This document shows positions 1 to 8,291 of a DNA stretch of 64,000 nucleotides, piece by piece. This DNA comes from Actinocatenispora thailandica (GTDB lineage: Bacteria; Actinomycetota; Actinomycetes; Mycobacteriales; Micromonosporaceae). The position numbers and the translations under genes were made by a program. The stretch is from NCBI RefSeq assembly GCF_016865425.1, contig NZ_AP023355.1:2106198-2170197 (forward strand). Reading direction: 5' to 3'. A model generated the notes under the pieces. It was not told the DNA's origin, searched no databases, and saw only the letters and a list, made by a program, of their open reading frames with translations. Position 1 is the stretch's first letter; each line of letters opens with the position of its first letter.

Positions 1-276
1 GTCGTTGGCGAAGTACGGCTGGAGGTACTCGCCGCGACCAACCGGGCGGTTGGCGGGCAGCTGCGCCGCGGTGTCGATCGGTGCCGGCGGGGTCGCGCCA
101 CCACCGTGCCAGGCGACGCCGCCGAGCACCAGCGCGGCGGCGGCCAGCGCCCCGACGCCGAACCGTCCGGCGCGGCGCCGCCGGAAGCGGCGCTGGATGC
201 GCTGGGTGACGGCCTGCGCCGACGCCGGCCGGCTGGTCGCCGTGGCCTCCTCGTACAGCTGGCCGAGCTCGTTCAT
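1..276 (-). CDS. Single-pass membrane protein, partial (cut by left edge)
   Basis: The visible 92 residues begin MNELGQLYEE. They show a cytoplasmic N-terminus of about 40 residues rich in Arg (RRFRRRRAGR), one membrane segment near residues 38-55 (FGVGALAAAALVLGGVAW), and then an external part that leaves the window. The ATG at 276 overlaps the stop codon of the sigma factor gene (ATGA), so the two are translationally coupled. By position it may be a membrane partner of that sigma factor, but no anti-sigma zinc motif is visible in the part present. Function unknown. Confidence 0.75.
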   Translation of the reverse strand, partial: MNELGQLYEEATATSRPASAQAVTQRIQRRFRRRRAGRFGVGALAAAALVLGGVAWHGGGATPPAPIDTAAQLPANRPVGRGEYLQPYFAND

Positions 277-791
277 CGGGCAACCTCCTCGGCGAGCGAC
301 CGGTCGGTGCCGATCGCGAGTTCCGGTGCCAGCTCGCGCAGCCGGCGGATCGCTTGATGGGTGCGGCTCTTGACGGTGCCGACGGAGCACCCCAGCGCCG
401 CAGCGGTGTCCACTTCGGACAGATCCTCGTAGTAGCGCAGCGCCAGCACCGCGCGCTGCTTCGGCGTCAACCTGCGTAGCGCGGCGATGAACGCCTCGCG
501 CCGGGTGACCGACTCGGCCACCTCGACCGGGGCGGCGGGGTCGCCGGCCGCGGCCAGCGACGTCTCCCGCAGCCGGCGGCGACGATGCCACGAGGTGCTT
601 TCGTTGATCATGATGCGGCGCGCGTACGCCTGCGGTTCGTCCACCCGGCCCCAGCGCTGCGCCAACCGGAACAGCGCGGTCTGCACCAGGTCCTCGGCGA
701 GTTGGTGGTCGCCGGTCAGCGCGAACCCGAGCCTGGTCAGCGCCGGTAACCGGGCGGTCACGAACTCCGTGAACCCGTCGAGTTTCTTCAC
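273..791 (-). CDS. SigE-family ECF RNA polymerase sigma factor
   Basis: A protein of 172 residues with the two ECF sigma domains. Region 2 lies near residues 8-75 (GDHQLAEDLVQTALFRLAQRW). Region 4 lies near 100-155 (LTPKQRAVLALRYYEDLSEVDTAAALGCSVGTVKSRTHQAIRRLREL, an HTH for the -35 element). The length and the LPALTRLGFALTGD opening match the actinobacterial SigE-family subgroup. I chose the GTG at 791 because GGGAGG lies 6 bases upstream; the longer frame from 809 has no ribosome site. It is followed with an ATGA overlap by a membrane protein gene, the usual place for a regulator or target. Confidence 0.9.
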   Translation of the reverse strand: MKKLDGFTEFVTARLPALTRLGFALTGDHQLAEDLVQTALFRLAQRWGRVDEPQAYARRIMINESTSWHRRRRLRETSLAAAGDPAAPVEVAESVTRREAFIAALRRLTPKQRAVLALRYYEDLSEVDTAAALGCSVGTVKSRTHQAIRRLRELAPELAIGTDRSLAEEVAR

Positions 792-1106
792 CCGTACCTC
801 CCTTGACACTGCCTACGAGGGCCGAGAGGCCGAGCGAGGTTCGATGTCCCGGCGAACTTGTCGGGATCGCGCCCGGACCGCGCCGGGGTGCGGCGAGGGC
901 GCGGCCCGCGCATCCGCCTCGGCGTCTGCGCCGGAGCGCGTCGCCGGCCGATGCGGTGCGGCCCGCGAATCCGCCTCGGATCCGCGGGCCGGCTACTGAC
1001 AGTGATGCGGCCTAGCGGTACGTGCCCGCATGCGGCATCATGTCTCGCGGTGTCTCACCACTGCGATGGCTCGGGTGCCGGCTTCGGGCAGGAAGCCGTA
1101 CCCGGG
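792..1106. other. Intergenic stretch upstream of the sigma factor gene
   Basis: About 315 bases with no convincing gene. It must hold the promoter of the minus-strand sigma factor gene. It contains GC-rich near-repeats around 900-990 (GCGGCCCGCG followed by CATCCGCCTCGG-like text, repeated with changes) and a short dyad around 843-866 (TCCCG and CGGGA arms). Open frames crossing it lack ribosome sites and codon bias. Confidence 0.5.
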
Positions 1107-1307
1107 TCATCGCGCGGTGGCACACCCCGCGGCGAAGCGGACGAACGCGCCGAACGCCGTCGGGGCCACCGCGAGGGCGGCCCCGGCCGGGTCCTTCGAG
1201 TCGCGTACCCCGACGATCCCGGACAGGTTCGTCGCCACTTCGACGCACTGGTTGCTGGCGCTGCTGCGGCTGGACTTGCGCCACACCGCGCCGGTCAGGC
1301 CACTCAC
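1107..1307 (-). CDS. DUF397 domain-containing small protein
   Basis: A protein of 66 residues with the DUF397 signature: WRKSSRSSASNQCVEVA at residues 9-25 and VGVRDSKDPAGAALAVAPTAFGAFV after it. The GTG start at 1307 lies 4 bases past the stop of the upstream HTH gene, so the two form an operon. Small DUF397 proteins usually sit beside WhiJ-like HTH/DUF5753 regulators in actinomycetes, where the pair affects development and antibiotic production. The biochemical role is not settled; some families describe the pair as toxin-antitoxin-like. Confidence 0.9.
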   Translation of the reverse strand: MSGLTGAVWRKSSRSSASNQCVEVATNLSGIVGVRDSKDPAGAALAVAPTAFGAFVRFAAGCATAR

Positions 1308-1311
1308 GTGG

Positions 1312-2220
1312 TCACTCCCTCATGATCTGCCCGATGAGCGCGCGGCTGTCCGCGGCGTTCAGGGCGTGCTTGCTGATGTCGGCGAATGCCTCGTCGTAAC
1401 GCGCCACCTCCTGCGGTTTGTTGAAGTAGTTGTCCCCGAGGAACCCGTCGCTGTAGGCGATCGGATGGTCCTCCGGGAAGCGCAGCACGATGAACTGGCC
1501 GGTCGTGTAGCCCAGGTGCAGGCCCGCATCGAACCGGACCACCCGCACCGACACGGTCGGCAGCTCGGTCATCGCGACGATGTGGTCGAGCTGGTCGACG
1601 AGCACCTGCGGCCCGCCGACCGGCCGCCGCAGTACGGTCTCGGAGAGCACCACGTCCAGCCGCAGCGGGTCGGTTGCCCGGGTCAGCACGCTCTGCCGGC
1701 TGCGCCGCAGGCGGACCCGCTTGGCCACCTCGGTCGGCGGCCGGCTGCGGCCGTCACCGCCGGGCAGGCTGGTGATGGCCGCCGCGTACGCCTCGGTCTG
1801 CAGCAGGCCGGGCACCAGGTCCGGCTCGTAGCTGACCAGCTCGGTCGCGCTGCCCTCCAGCCCCAGGTACAGGTCGAACTCCGGCGACACCACGTCGCGG
1901 TAGCGGGTGAACGGGCCCTTCAGCCGGGTCAGCGCGAGCAGTTCGGTGAGCCGGCGGTGCGTCGCGTCGTCCGCCCCGTACAGCTCGACCAGGCCGTCGA
2001 TGTCGCCCTTGGGCCGCAGCTTCACCCCGGGCAGCCCGTTCTCGATCTTGTACAGCGTGGTCACGTGCCGCTCGATGAACTCGGCGGCGTCCTCCTGGGT
2101 GAACCCGGCTCGCTCGCGCAACTCCCGCAGCAGGTTGCCGACCTTGCGCCGGGCCCACGCCGCGCCGACCGACTCGCCGCTCTCGGTCGCCGCCGCGTCG
2201 AGGCTCGACCGATTACGCAT
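1312..2220 (-). CDS. WhiJ-like helix-turn-helix regulator (XRE HTH plus DUF5753)
   Basis: A protein of 302 residues. The N-terminus has an XRE-type HTH (residues about 28-80: VGNLLRELRERAGFTQEDAAEFIERHVTTLYKIENG). The rest is a DUF5753 ligand/partner domain (YLGLEGSATELVSYEPDLVPGLLQTEAYAAAI is its hallmark). ATG at 2220 has AGGGGG upstream. The DUF397 gene follows within 4 bases. Families of this type (WhiJ, AbaA-like loci) are repressors of development genes in Streptomyces. The ATP-binding third partner seen at some of these loci is absent here. Confidence 0.9.
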   Translation of the reverse strand: MRNRSSLDAAATESGESVGAAWARRKVGNLLRELRERAGFTQEDAAEFIERHVTTLYKIENGLPGVKLRPKGDIDGLVELYGADDATHRRLTELLALTRLKGPFTRYRDVVSPEFDLYLGLEGSATELVSYEPDLVPGLLQTEAYAAAITSLPGGDGRSRPPTEVAKRVRLRRSRQSVLTRATDPLRLDVVLSETVLRRPVGGPQVLVDQLDHIVAMTELPTVSVRVVRFDAGLHLGYTTGQFIVLRFPEDHPIAYSDGFLGDNYFNKPQEVARYDEAFADISKHALNAADSRALIGQIMRE

Positions 2221-2685
2221 TGTGACCCCCTGACGCTGTGCCCTGGCGGCGCCGGGGCGCGGCGGATCGTGCCCGGCTGTCTGGCTCGGACGAGTGTATT
2301 AGGTGGCCGGACCGAACCTGAGGGAGCGCGGGCGGCACCAACGGCACGATGCGGTACTTGTCACTCGGATGTTGCAGAACTGGTGCACCGATCCAGTCGC
2401 GCCCCGGCAAGCACGAACAGTCATGATCGGGATGCCGAGTCGGTTACGCGATACCGGTTCCGCTACCTTGTGAAAACCGGCGCCGTGGTGTTCACTGCAT
2501 GCGTGCCGGGCCTGGCACATATGTCTTCCTTGTCCCTACCAGGTGGAGACGGCGTGAGGTTCACCCAGTACAGCATTGTCTGCACGCAAATGTTCGGATT
2601 CCCTCGCCCGCTGCCGCACGGCGGATAGGACGCAGCCGCCGATGCCCCGATCACTCCCGCATCCACCACGCCGGCGAGGCCGACG
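2221..2685. other. Divergent intergenic region with a possible micro-ORF
   Basis: A stretch of 465 bases between the HTH gene (minus) and the GPP34 gene (plus). Around 2400-2640 the GC content drops below the neighbours, as for a promoter region. A micro-ORF can be read at 2554-2628 (GTG start, 24 residues, VRFTQYSIVC opening) with AGGTGGAG 5 bases upstream; the same frame also opens at an ATG at 2521. Nothing shows that it is expressed. No other gene is supported. Confidence 0.4.
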
Positions 2686-3618
2686 GTGACCGACCCGCGG
2701 CGTACGAACCACTCCGGGTGGTACGAGCAGCTGCACCCCGACGCCGCCCCGCCGAGCAGGCCCGGCCCCCCGGCGCCGCCACGCGCCGAGCCGCCGCACG
2801 CTCCACGCGCCGAGCCGCCGCACGCTCCACGTGCCGAGCCGCCGCACGCCCCGTACCCCGAGCAGGCCCGCCCGCCGCGGACCGACCCGGCGTACCTGCC
2901 GTCCGGCGTGACCCGCCCGTCGGCCGGTGGCGCCAAGGTACGGCCGATCGCCGACGAACTGTTCCGCGGTGCCACCGACGCGTTCACCGGCGCCACCCGG
3001 ATCAACCACCGGCTGGTCGGGATCGGCTGCGCCGCGGCGCTGGTCGCCGAGCTGATGTTGACCTGGCGGGACGACCAGGTGCACGGCCGGCAGCGGCTGC
3101 TGCGCACCTTCCCGGCCGCCGAGACCGGCCAGCCGGTGCTCGCGCCGGATCACCGGCTCTACCTGGAGGCACCGCCGCGCGACCCGCTCTGCTACCGAGT
3201 GCTGTCGGAGATCGTGGAGGACGCCCGGGACCAGCGGCGACCGGTCGTCGAGTTCGTCGAGTACCTCTCCGACCGGGCCTACCGGATGGTCGGCGAGCGG
3301 CTCGCGATGGCGCGGCTGGTCGTCGAGGAGCAGCGCCGGTCCGGGCTGCGCCGGCGGCAGGTGTTCCTCGACGTCGAGCCGACCGCCTCGGTCAACGCGC
3401 TGACCCGGCTGCCACGCAAGCTGCGCGACCGGGAGCCGATCGGCGAGTCCGACCGGGTGCTGTTCGGGCTCTACGACGCGATCGGGCTGATGGCGGTGGT
3501 CCGCCGCGAGTTCTCCGACCACTTCCCGATGCCCTCCGACCTGCGGCTCACCCCCGACCTGCAGTCGGTGCTGGACGCCGCGAGCGCACTGCAGGCCGCC
3601 GTGACCCGACGGCACTGA
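2686..3618 (+). CDS. GPP34 (GOLPH3/Vps74-like) family protein
   Basis: A protein of 310 residues. Residues 1-80 are a Pro/Ala-rich disordered leader with three copies of an 8-residue repeat (PRAEPPHA). The GPP34 domain covers about residues 88-305: IADELFRGATDAFTGATRINHRLVGIGCAAALVAELMLTWR, a helical bundle related to the eukaryotic PI4P-binding Golgi protein GOLPH3. Bacterial members are common in actinomycetes and their role is not established; membrane-lipid binding is an inference from the eukaryotic family. GTG start at 2686. A strong hairpin follows the stop. Confidence 0.85.
   Translation: MTDPRRTNHSGWYEQLHPDAAPPSRPGPPAPPRAEPPHAPRAEPPHAPRAEPPHAPYPEQARPPRTDPAYLPSGVTRPSAGGAKVRPIADELFRGATDAFTGATRINHRLVGIGCAAALVAELMLTWRDDQVHGRQRLLRTFPAAETGQPVLAPDHRLYLEAPPRDPLCYRVLSEIVEDARDQRRPVVEFVEYLSDRAYRMVGERLAMARLVVEEQRRSGLRRRQVFLDVEPTASVNALTRLPRKLRDREPIGESDRVLFGLYDAIGLMAVVRREFSDHFPMPSDLRLTPDLQSVLDAASALQAAVTRRH
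2779..2850 (+). repeat. 24-bp tandem repeat, three copies, in the GPP34 gene
   Basis: Three adjacent 24-bp units (2779-2802, 2803-2826, 2827-2850). The first two are identical and the third differs at two bases. Each encodes one PRAEPPHA-type octapeptide of the disordered leader. The unit is a multiple of 3, so copy-number change keeps the frame. Confidence 0.9.
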
Positions 3619-3620
3619 CC

Positions 3621-3664
3621 CGCGACAGCCCCGGTGCGCTCCGCGACACCGCACCGGGGTCGCG
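3621..3664 (+). terminator. Hairpin after the GPP34 gene
   Basis: A perfect 10-bp stem (CCCCGGTGCG at 3629-3638 with CGCACCGGGG at 3650-3659), extended by an outer CGCGA/TCGCG pair after a bulge. It starts 3 bases after the stop and ends 28 bases before the permease start. There is no U-run, as is common in high-GC genomes. It may terminate or attenuate transcription into the permease gene. Confidence 0.6.
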
Positions 3665-3691
3665 CCATCCCCTCACGAAAGGGTCCTTCCC

Positions 3692-5221
3692 GTGGCTGTG
3701 GAAGCCTTCCCGGCCAGCGCGGTGACCAACCGCCTGGCCCGCAACAGACTGTCCTGGGGCACGCTCGGCGGCTACGTCATCGCGCTGGCCGCGCCGCTGA
3801 CCGTGGTCGGCGCCGGCCTGACCAACGGCTGGGCCGTCACCGGGCTGACCTCCATCCCGATCGCCTACCTCGCGGTGGCGCTGATCCTGTGGTGGTTCGC
3901 GGTCGGCTACGTGGCGCTGGGCCGGCGCATCCCGAACGCCGGTGCGCTGTACGTGACGGTCGCGGCCGGCATCGGCCGGGTCGCCGCGGTCGCCGCCGGG
4001 CTGGTCGCGGTCGTGTCGTACGCGGCGATGGAGGCCGGACTGCTCGGCGGGTTCGGGGTCGCCGGCGCGCGGCAGGTCACCGAGCTGTTCGGCCCGGACA
4101 TCTCGCCCTGGTGGGTGGCGATCGCCGCGCTGGTGGTCATCACCGTGCTCGGCGTGCTCAAGGTCAACCTGGCCGGCCGGATCCTCGCCGTCGCCCTGGT
4201 CGCCGAGATCGCGGCGATCCTGGTGTTCGACGTCATCGAGATCGCGCACCCGCACGGCTCGGTGTCGTTCGCCGCGCTCAACCCGGTGGAGCTGTTCGGT
4301 GGCGGCGGTACCGCGCTGGTCGGCATGGTGATCGCGCTGACCGGCCTGGTCGGCTTCGAGGACTCGTACAACTACAGCGAGGAGGCGAAGAAGGGCGCGC
4401 CGTGGATCGCCGTGTACGGCGCCCTCGCGTTCACCGCCGCCATCTACGCGCTGAGCGCCTGGGCGATGACCGTCGCCGCCGGTCCGGGCAACGTGGTGGC
4501 CGGCGCCGGCAAGTACGCCGACCAGTACCTGTTCCACCTGGTCTCGCCGTACGTGCCGGGCTGGAGCCTGCGGATCGCGCAGATCCTGCTGTGCACCTCG
4601 CTGCTCGCCGCCGCGATCGGCTTCTCCAACACCGGCGCGCGGTACTTCTTCGCACTCGGCCGGGACCGGGTGCTGCCCGGCGTCTTCGGCCGCACCTGGT
4701 CGCGCACCGCGGCGCCGGCCGGCGGCGCCATCGCGCAGTCCGTGCTGGTACTCACGATCATCGTGGTGATGGTGTCGCTGGGCGCCGACCCGGAAACCGC
4801 CCTGTTCTTCGGCGGTACGGTCTTCGCCGGGTACGGCGTGCTGCTGCTGATGACGCTGTGCTGCGCCGCAGCGCTCGTCTACTTCGTCCGGCACCGGCGA
4901 AACGAGAACGTCTGGCAGTCCCGGATCGCCCCGGTACTCGGCTTCCTCGGCCTCGCCGTGATCGCCGGCGTCACCACGGTCAACTTCGGCACCCTGGTCG
5001 GCATCCCGAACGGTTCGTTCTGGGCGCGGGCGCTGCCGGCCGGCATCGGCGCCGTCGCGGTCCTCGGGATCGTCTGGGGCCTGCTGCGGCGGGTCACCAA
5101 CCGCACCGCGTACGGACGGATCGGGCAGGGCGGCCGGCACCTGGTCACCGGCCCGGACCCGGTGCCCGAGCCGAGCCCGGCCGCCACCAGCGAGGCGGTG
5201 GTGCTCGGCGGTGACGGGTGA
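3692..5221 (+). CDS. APC superfamily amino acid permease
   Basis: A protein of 509 residues with about 12 predicted membrane helices. Helix 1 carries the APC-type unwound segment (GYVIALAAPLTVVGAG, residues about 27-42), and the YNYSEEAKKGAPW stretch at about 227-239 matches the cytoplasmic loop of yeast/bacterial amino acid permeases. The substrate cannot be read from the sequence; amino acid or polyamine uptake by cation symport is the family role. GTG start at 3692. Its stop overlaps the start of the next gene (GTGA), so the acetyltransferase is co-translated. Confidence 0.88.
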   Translation: MAVEAFPASAVTNRLARNRLSWGTLGGYVIALAAPLTVVGAGLTNGWAVTGLTSIPIAYLAVALILWWFAVGYVALGRRIPNAGALYVTVAAGIGRVAAVAAGLVAVVSYAAMEAGLLGGFGVAGARQVTELFGPDISPWWVAIAALVVITVLGVLKVNLAGRILAVALVAEIAAILVFDVIEIAHPHGSVSFAALNPVELFGGGGTALVGMVIALTGLVGFEDSYNYSEEAKKGAPWIAVYGALAFTAAIYALSAWAMTVAAGPGNVVAGAGKYADQYLFHLVSPYVPGWSLRIAQILLCTSLLAAAIGFSNTGARYFFALGRDRVLPGVFGRTWSRTAAPAGGAIAQSVLVLTIIVVMVSLGADPETALFFGGTVFAGYGVLLLMTLCCAAALVYFVRHRRNENVWQSRIAPVLGFLGLAVIAGVTTVNFGTLVGIPNGSFWARALPAGIGAVAVLGIVWGLLRRVTNRTAYGRIGQGGRHLVTGPDPVPEPSPAATSEAVVLGGDG

Positions 5222-5826
5222 CGGTGCCGATCGGGTCGGCCGGCCCCGGGGACGCGGACCGGCTCACCCGGCTGCTGTCGGAGGCCTTCCTGCACGGCGA
5301 CCTCGCCGACTGGCTGGTGCCCGACCTGGCGCAGCGGCGCGAGATCTACCCCAGGTACTGGGCGATCGTCGCCCGGCACGCGCTGGCCGGCGCGGCCACC
5401 GTGGACGTCACCGACGTGGACAGTGCCGCCGCCCTCTGGTACCCGGGGCGCGACGGCGAACCGGACCTGGTGCCAGCCGACTACCCGGCGCGACTGGCCG
5501 CGGCGTGCGGCCGGTACGTCGGGCGGTTCACCGCGCTGGACGAGGCGATGCACGACCGGTACCCGGACCGGCCCGGCTACGCCTACCTCGGCTTCGTCGG
5601 CGTCACGCCGGCGCGGCAGCGGTCCGGGTTGGGCGCCGCACTGCTGGCGCACCGGCACCGTCGGCTCGACCGGGCCGGTACCGCGGCGTTCCTGATCGCC
5701 TCCTCGGCCGACTCGGCGCGGCTCTACCGGCGGCTGGGGTACCGGCCGTGCGGCGCCGACATCCGCCCCGCCGCGGGCGCACCCGCCCTGTACCCGATGC
5801 TGCGCGAGACGCGGGACGCCGGCTGA
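5218..5826 (+). CDS. GNAT family N-acetyltransferase
   Basis: A protein of 202 residues. The acetyl-CoA-binding motif A is YLGFVGVTPARQRSGLGAALL (residues about 122-142) and motif B is RLYRRLGYRP near 170-180. GTG at 5218 overlaps the permease stop by 4 bases. The coupling suggests that the enzyme acetylates a small molecule moved by the permease; that is inference. Substrate unknown. Confidence 0.85.
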   Translation: MTVPIGSAGPGDADRLTRLLSEAFLHGDLADWLVPDLAQRREIYPRYWAIVARHALAGAATVDVTDVDSAAALWYPGRDGEPDLVPADYPARLAAACGRYVGRFTALDEAMHDRYPDRPGYAYLGFVGVTPARQRSGLGAALLAHRHRRLDRAGTAAFLIASSADSARLYRRLGYRPCGADIRPAAGAPALYPMLRETRDAG

Positions 5827-5850
5827 GCGGGCCGGGCGTTCGACCCAAAC

Positions 5851-5868
5851 CGGGCGATCGTTCGCCCG
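5851..5868 (+). terminator. Short hairpin after the permease-acetyltransferase pair
   Basis: CGGGCGA at 5851-5857 pairs with TCGCCCG at 5862-5868 across a 4-base loop. It lies 25 bases after the acetyltransferase stop, in a place suited to a terminator. No U-run. Confidence 0.45.
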
Positions 5869-5963
5869 ATCGGGGCCGCTTCCGGCCGCACCGGGCGTCG
5901 ATCCGGCCTCCGGTGCGGAAGACTGGTGGGGCGGACATCGCGCGGTGCGCGGAGGTGAGTGCG

Positions 5964-6239
5964 ATGGCGCAGTCAGAGAAGCGGCCGGACAACCGGCCCA
6001 ACGCCGGTACCGGCGGCCGTCCCGGCCCGTACGGGGTCGATCCGGCGTTCGCCGAGCGTGGCGAGACCGGCCGGGCCGGCCACGCGGCGCTCGGCCGCCC
6101 GGTCAGCGAACTGCTCGCGGACGACGCCGGGCCGTCCTCGCCGTTCGGCGCGACGAGCCTGCCGATGCCGCCGGAGGACGTGGCCTACCAGCTACCCGAC
6201 GACGAGCCGCCGCAGGTCGACCCGGTGCGCGATTTCTGA
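5964..6239 (+). CDS. Small disordered hypothetical protein
   Basis: A protein of 91 residues, starting MAQSEKRPDN, hydrophilic and rich in Pro, Gly and Asp, with no membrane segment or known domain. The ATG at 5964 has GGAGGTG 6 bases upstream, which is the main support for the gene, along with coding-type third positions. Function unknown. Confidence 0.65.
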   Translation: MAQSEKRPDNRPNAGTGGRPGPYGVDPAFAERGETGRAGHAALGRPVSELLADDAGPSSPFGATSLPMPPEDVAYQLPDDEPPQVDPVRDF

Positions 6240-6327
6240 CCGGCGCGCGCAGCACGCCGACGGCCCCACGGCACGGCTCGACGCGCCGCCGCCCGGTGCC
6301 CGCCGATGGTCCGCGCCGGGGGACGTG

Positions 6328-6395
6328 CGCGCTGATGGTCCGGTGCGCCCACGGGACGGTTCGCGCTGACGGTCCGGTGCGCTCACGGGACGGTG
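6328..6395. repeat. 34-bp imperfect tandem repeat, two copies
   Basis: Two adjacent 34-bp units (6328-6361, 6362-6395) that differ at about four bases, with the core GTCCGGTGCGC. The second copy runs into the 3' end of the minus-strand acetyltransferase gene at 6383. Confidence 0.7.
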
Positions 6396-6946
6396 CGGCG
6401 CATCACGCAGTTGCCGGTGCCCTTGCTGCGCACGTACTCGAAGCCGGCCCGTTCGAACAGCGCCCTGGTCCCGTCGTACAGCACCGACTTGCGCGCGCCG
6501 GCGTTGTCGTGCGGGTACCCCTCGACGACGCCGCCGCCGGCCGCGGCGATCAGCGCCAGCGTGCCGTCCAGCGCGATCGCCGACAGCCCCCGATGCCGGT
6601 ACCGGCGGTCCACGAAGATACAGGTGATCCGGTAGTCGGGGACGACGTCGAGTTCCGCCTCGTACTGCTTGCGGTGGTAGATGTTCGGCAGTTCGGCCGG
6701 GCTGCCGTACTGGCACCACGCGACCGCCCGCGCGCCGTCGAACACCAGCGCCGCGTGCGCCCGCGCCTCGTCGACGAGCCGCCGCTTGAGGCACCGGTTC
6801 GCCTGGTAGCTACGCTCCTTGTCGGCGGGCATGGTGTGGAACCAGGTGCACCAGCAGCCGCCGAAGACGCCGTTGTGCCGCTCCACCAGCGCGGCGAACC
6901 CGTCCCAGGTGTCCGGCTGCAGCGGCCGGACCTCGTACTCGCTCAT
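6383..6946 (-). CDS. GNAT family N-acetyltransferase
   Basis: A protein of 187 residues from the ATG at 6946 (MSEYEVRPLQ), chosen for the GGGGCAGG site upstream; a frame from 6988 adds 14 unlikely residues. Motif A is ITCIFVDRRYRHRGLSAIALDG and the C-terminal part has ALFERAGFEYVRSKGTGNCVMRR. The early CWCTWFHTMP stretch, with two Cys and a Trp pair, is typical of a GNAT subgroup found widely in actinobacteria. Substrate unknown. Single gene. Confidence 0.85.
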   Translation of the reverse strand: MSEYEVRPLQPDTWDGFAALVERHNGVFGGCWCTWFHTMPADKERSYQANRCLKRRLVDEARAHAALVFDGARAVAWCQYGSPAELPNIYHRKQYEAELDVVPDYRITCIFVDRRYRHRGLSAIALDGTLALIAAAGGGVVEGYPHDNAGARKSVLYDGTRALFERAGFEYVRSKGTGNCVMRRTVP

Positions 6947-7025
6947 CTGCCTGCCCCGTCTCGACGATCGGTCGTTCCAGGTTCGCACCGAAACCGGACG
7001 TTCACCGACCGGAACCGCCGCGAGC

Positions 7026-7955
7026 TCAACGGCGCAGCGGGGAGGGGCGGTCCAGGTGCGCCAGCTTCTCCGGGTTGCGAACCGCGTACAGGCCGGTCAC
7101 GCGGCCCGCACCGATCCGCACCGCGACCACCGCAGCGGTACCGTCGTCGAACCGGACGAACACCGACCGGTGGCCGTTGACCAGCACGGACCGCAGCGTC
7201 GCGGTGCCGGCGATGCTGCCCAGTACCGATGCCACCTGCTCGGCGCCCACGATCGGCGCCAGCGCCGCCGGCACCACGCCGCCACCGTCGGTGAGCAGGA
7301 CGACGTCCGGTGCCAGCACGTCGAGCAGCCGCTGCAGGTCGCCGGTCTCGACGGCCCGGTGGAAAGCCTCGACCACCCCGCGCGACTGTGCCGCCGACAC
7401 GGCCTCGCGCGGCCGGCGCGCCGCCACGTGCGCGCGCGCCCGGTGGGCGATCTGGCGCACCGTCGCGGGCGTCCGGTCCACCGCGGCCGCGATCTGCTCG
7501 TACGGCAGGTCGAACACCTCGCGCAGCACGAACACCGCGCGCTCGGTCGGCGCGAGCGTCTCCAGCACCAGCAGCATCGCCATCGAGACGCTGTCGGCGA
7601 GTTCGACGTCCTCGGCCACGTCCGGCGCGGTCAGCAGCGGCTCCGGCAGCCACGGTCCGACATAGGACTCCCGGCGGCGGCGGACCGTGCGCAGCCGGGT
7701 CAGCGCCTGGCGGGTGGTGATCCGGACCAGGTAGGCCCGCTCGTCCCGGATCGCGTCGAGGTCGACACCGATCCAGCGCAGCCAGGTCTCCTGCAACACG
7801 TCCTCGGCGTCGGTCGCCGAACCGAGCAGCTCGTAGGCGACCGTGAACAACAGGTTGCGGTGGGCGAGGAACACCTCGGTGGCCGGATCCGGGCGTCCCG
7901 GCCCGGTGCCCCGGTCCGCGCGGTCGGCGCCGCGCCGCTCGTCCGTTCCGCTCAT
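7026..7955 (-). CDS. sigJ: ECF41-family (SigJ-like) RNA polymerase sigma factor with SnoaL-like C-terminal domain
   Basis: A protein of 309 residues from the ATG at 7955, which has GAGGAGGAG upstream. Region 2 (FLAHRNLLFTVAYELLGSATDAEDVLQETWLRW) and region 4 (LAPTERAVFVLREVFDLPYEQIAAAVDRTPATVRQIAHRARAHV) are followed by a SnoaL/NTF2-like domain (about residues 190-305, FHRAVETGDLQRLLDVLAPDVVLLTDGGG). That fused domain replaces a separate anti-sigma factor in ECF41 proteins. A perfect ECF41-type promoter lies upstream on the same strand, which suggests autoregulation. The gene is divergent from its usual partner type, a carboxymuconolactone decarboxylase family gene. Confidence 0.92.
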   Translation of the reverse strand: MSGTDERRGADRADRGTGPGRPDPATEVFLAHRNLLFTVAYELLGSATDAEDVLQETWLRWIGVDLDAIRDERAYLVRITTRQALTRLRTVRRRRESYVGPWLPEPLLTAPDVAEDVELADSVSMAMLLVLETLAPTERAVFVLREVFDLPYEQIAAAVDRTPATVRQIAHRARAHVAARRPREAVSAAQSRGVVEAFHRAVETGDLQRLLDVLAPDVVLLTDGGGVVPAALAPIVGAEQVASVLGSIAGTATLRSVLVNGHRSVFVRFDDGTAAVVAVRIGAGRVTGLYAVRNPEKLAHLDRPSPLRR

Positions 7956-8141
7956 CGCCCGCTCCTCCTCGCTGCCGCGACACCGTTCGGACGGCGCCCT
8001 GACGCCGCCGACCCCGGCCCCGCCCACGCCGTGCCGCCCGATACTGCCGGGCCCGGCTGGTGCCCATCCGGCATCCTGCCGACCACCTGACCTGCCGGCG
8101 CTGCCGGCCGCTCGGCCCTCGGCGTCGGCCGCCGTGCACGA

Positions 8142-8168
8142 GACGCCGGCCGGCGGCGCGATGTGACA
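8142..8168 (-). promoter_or_regulatory. ECF41-type promoter of the sigJ-like gene
   Basis: On the minus strand TGTCACA (8168-8162) is followed after exactly 16 bases by CGTC (8145-8142). This equals the ECF41 promoter consensus as I recall it (TGTCACA-N16-CGTC). It would start a transcript near 8135, about 180 bases before the sigma factor ATG. Confidence 0.75.
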
Positions 8169-8202
8169 GCCCGGCCGGGTGGAGCAGGTCACAGCGCAGC
8201 GC

Positions 8203-8229
8203 CGTCACACCGATCCTGGCGGCGGCATC
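8203..8229 (+). promoter_or_regulatory. Candidate ECF41-type promoter of the decarboxylase-family gene
   Basis: CGTCACA (8203-8209), 16 bases, then CATC (8226-8229). This has one mismatch in each element against TGTCACA-N16-CGTC. It points at the decarboxylase-family gene, whose ATG is 62 bases downstream. Confidence 0.5.
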
Positions 8230-8291
8230 TTCATGGTCGTCACCAGCCGCGCCCACCCCGCGCGGCCACCTCGAACAGTGAGGACACTGCG

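Noticed and set aside
1030-2628. A 532-residue open frame on the plus strand across the HTH/DUF397 pair.
   Set aside because: No ribosome site, no domain, wrong third-position bias; only its last 24-35 codons (from 2521 or 2554) could be a separate micro-ORF.
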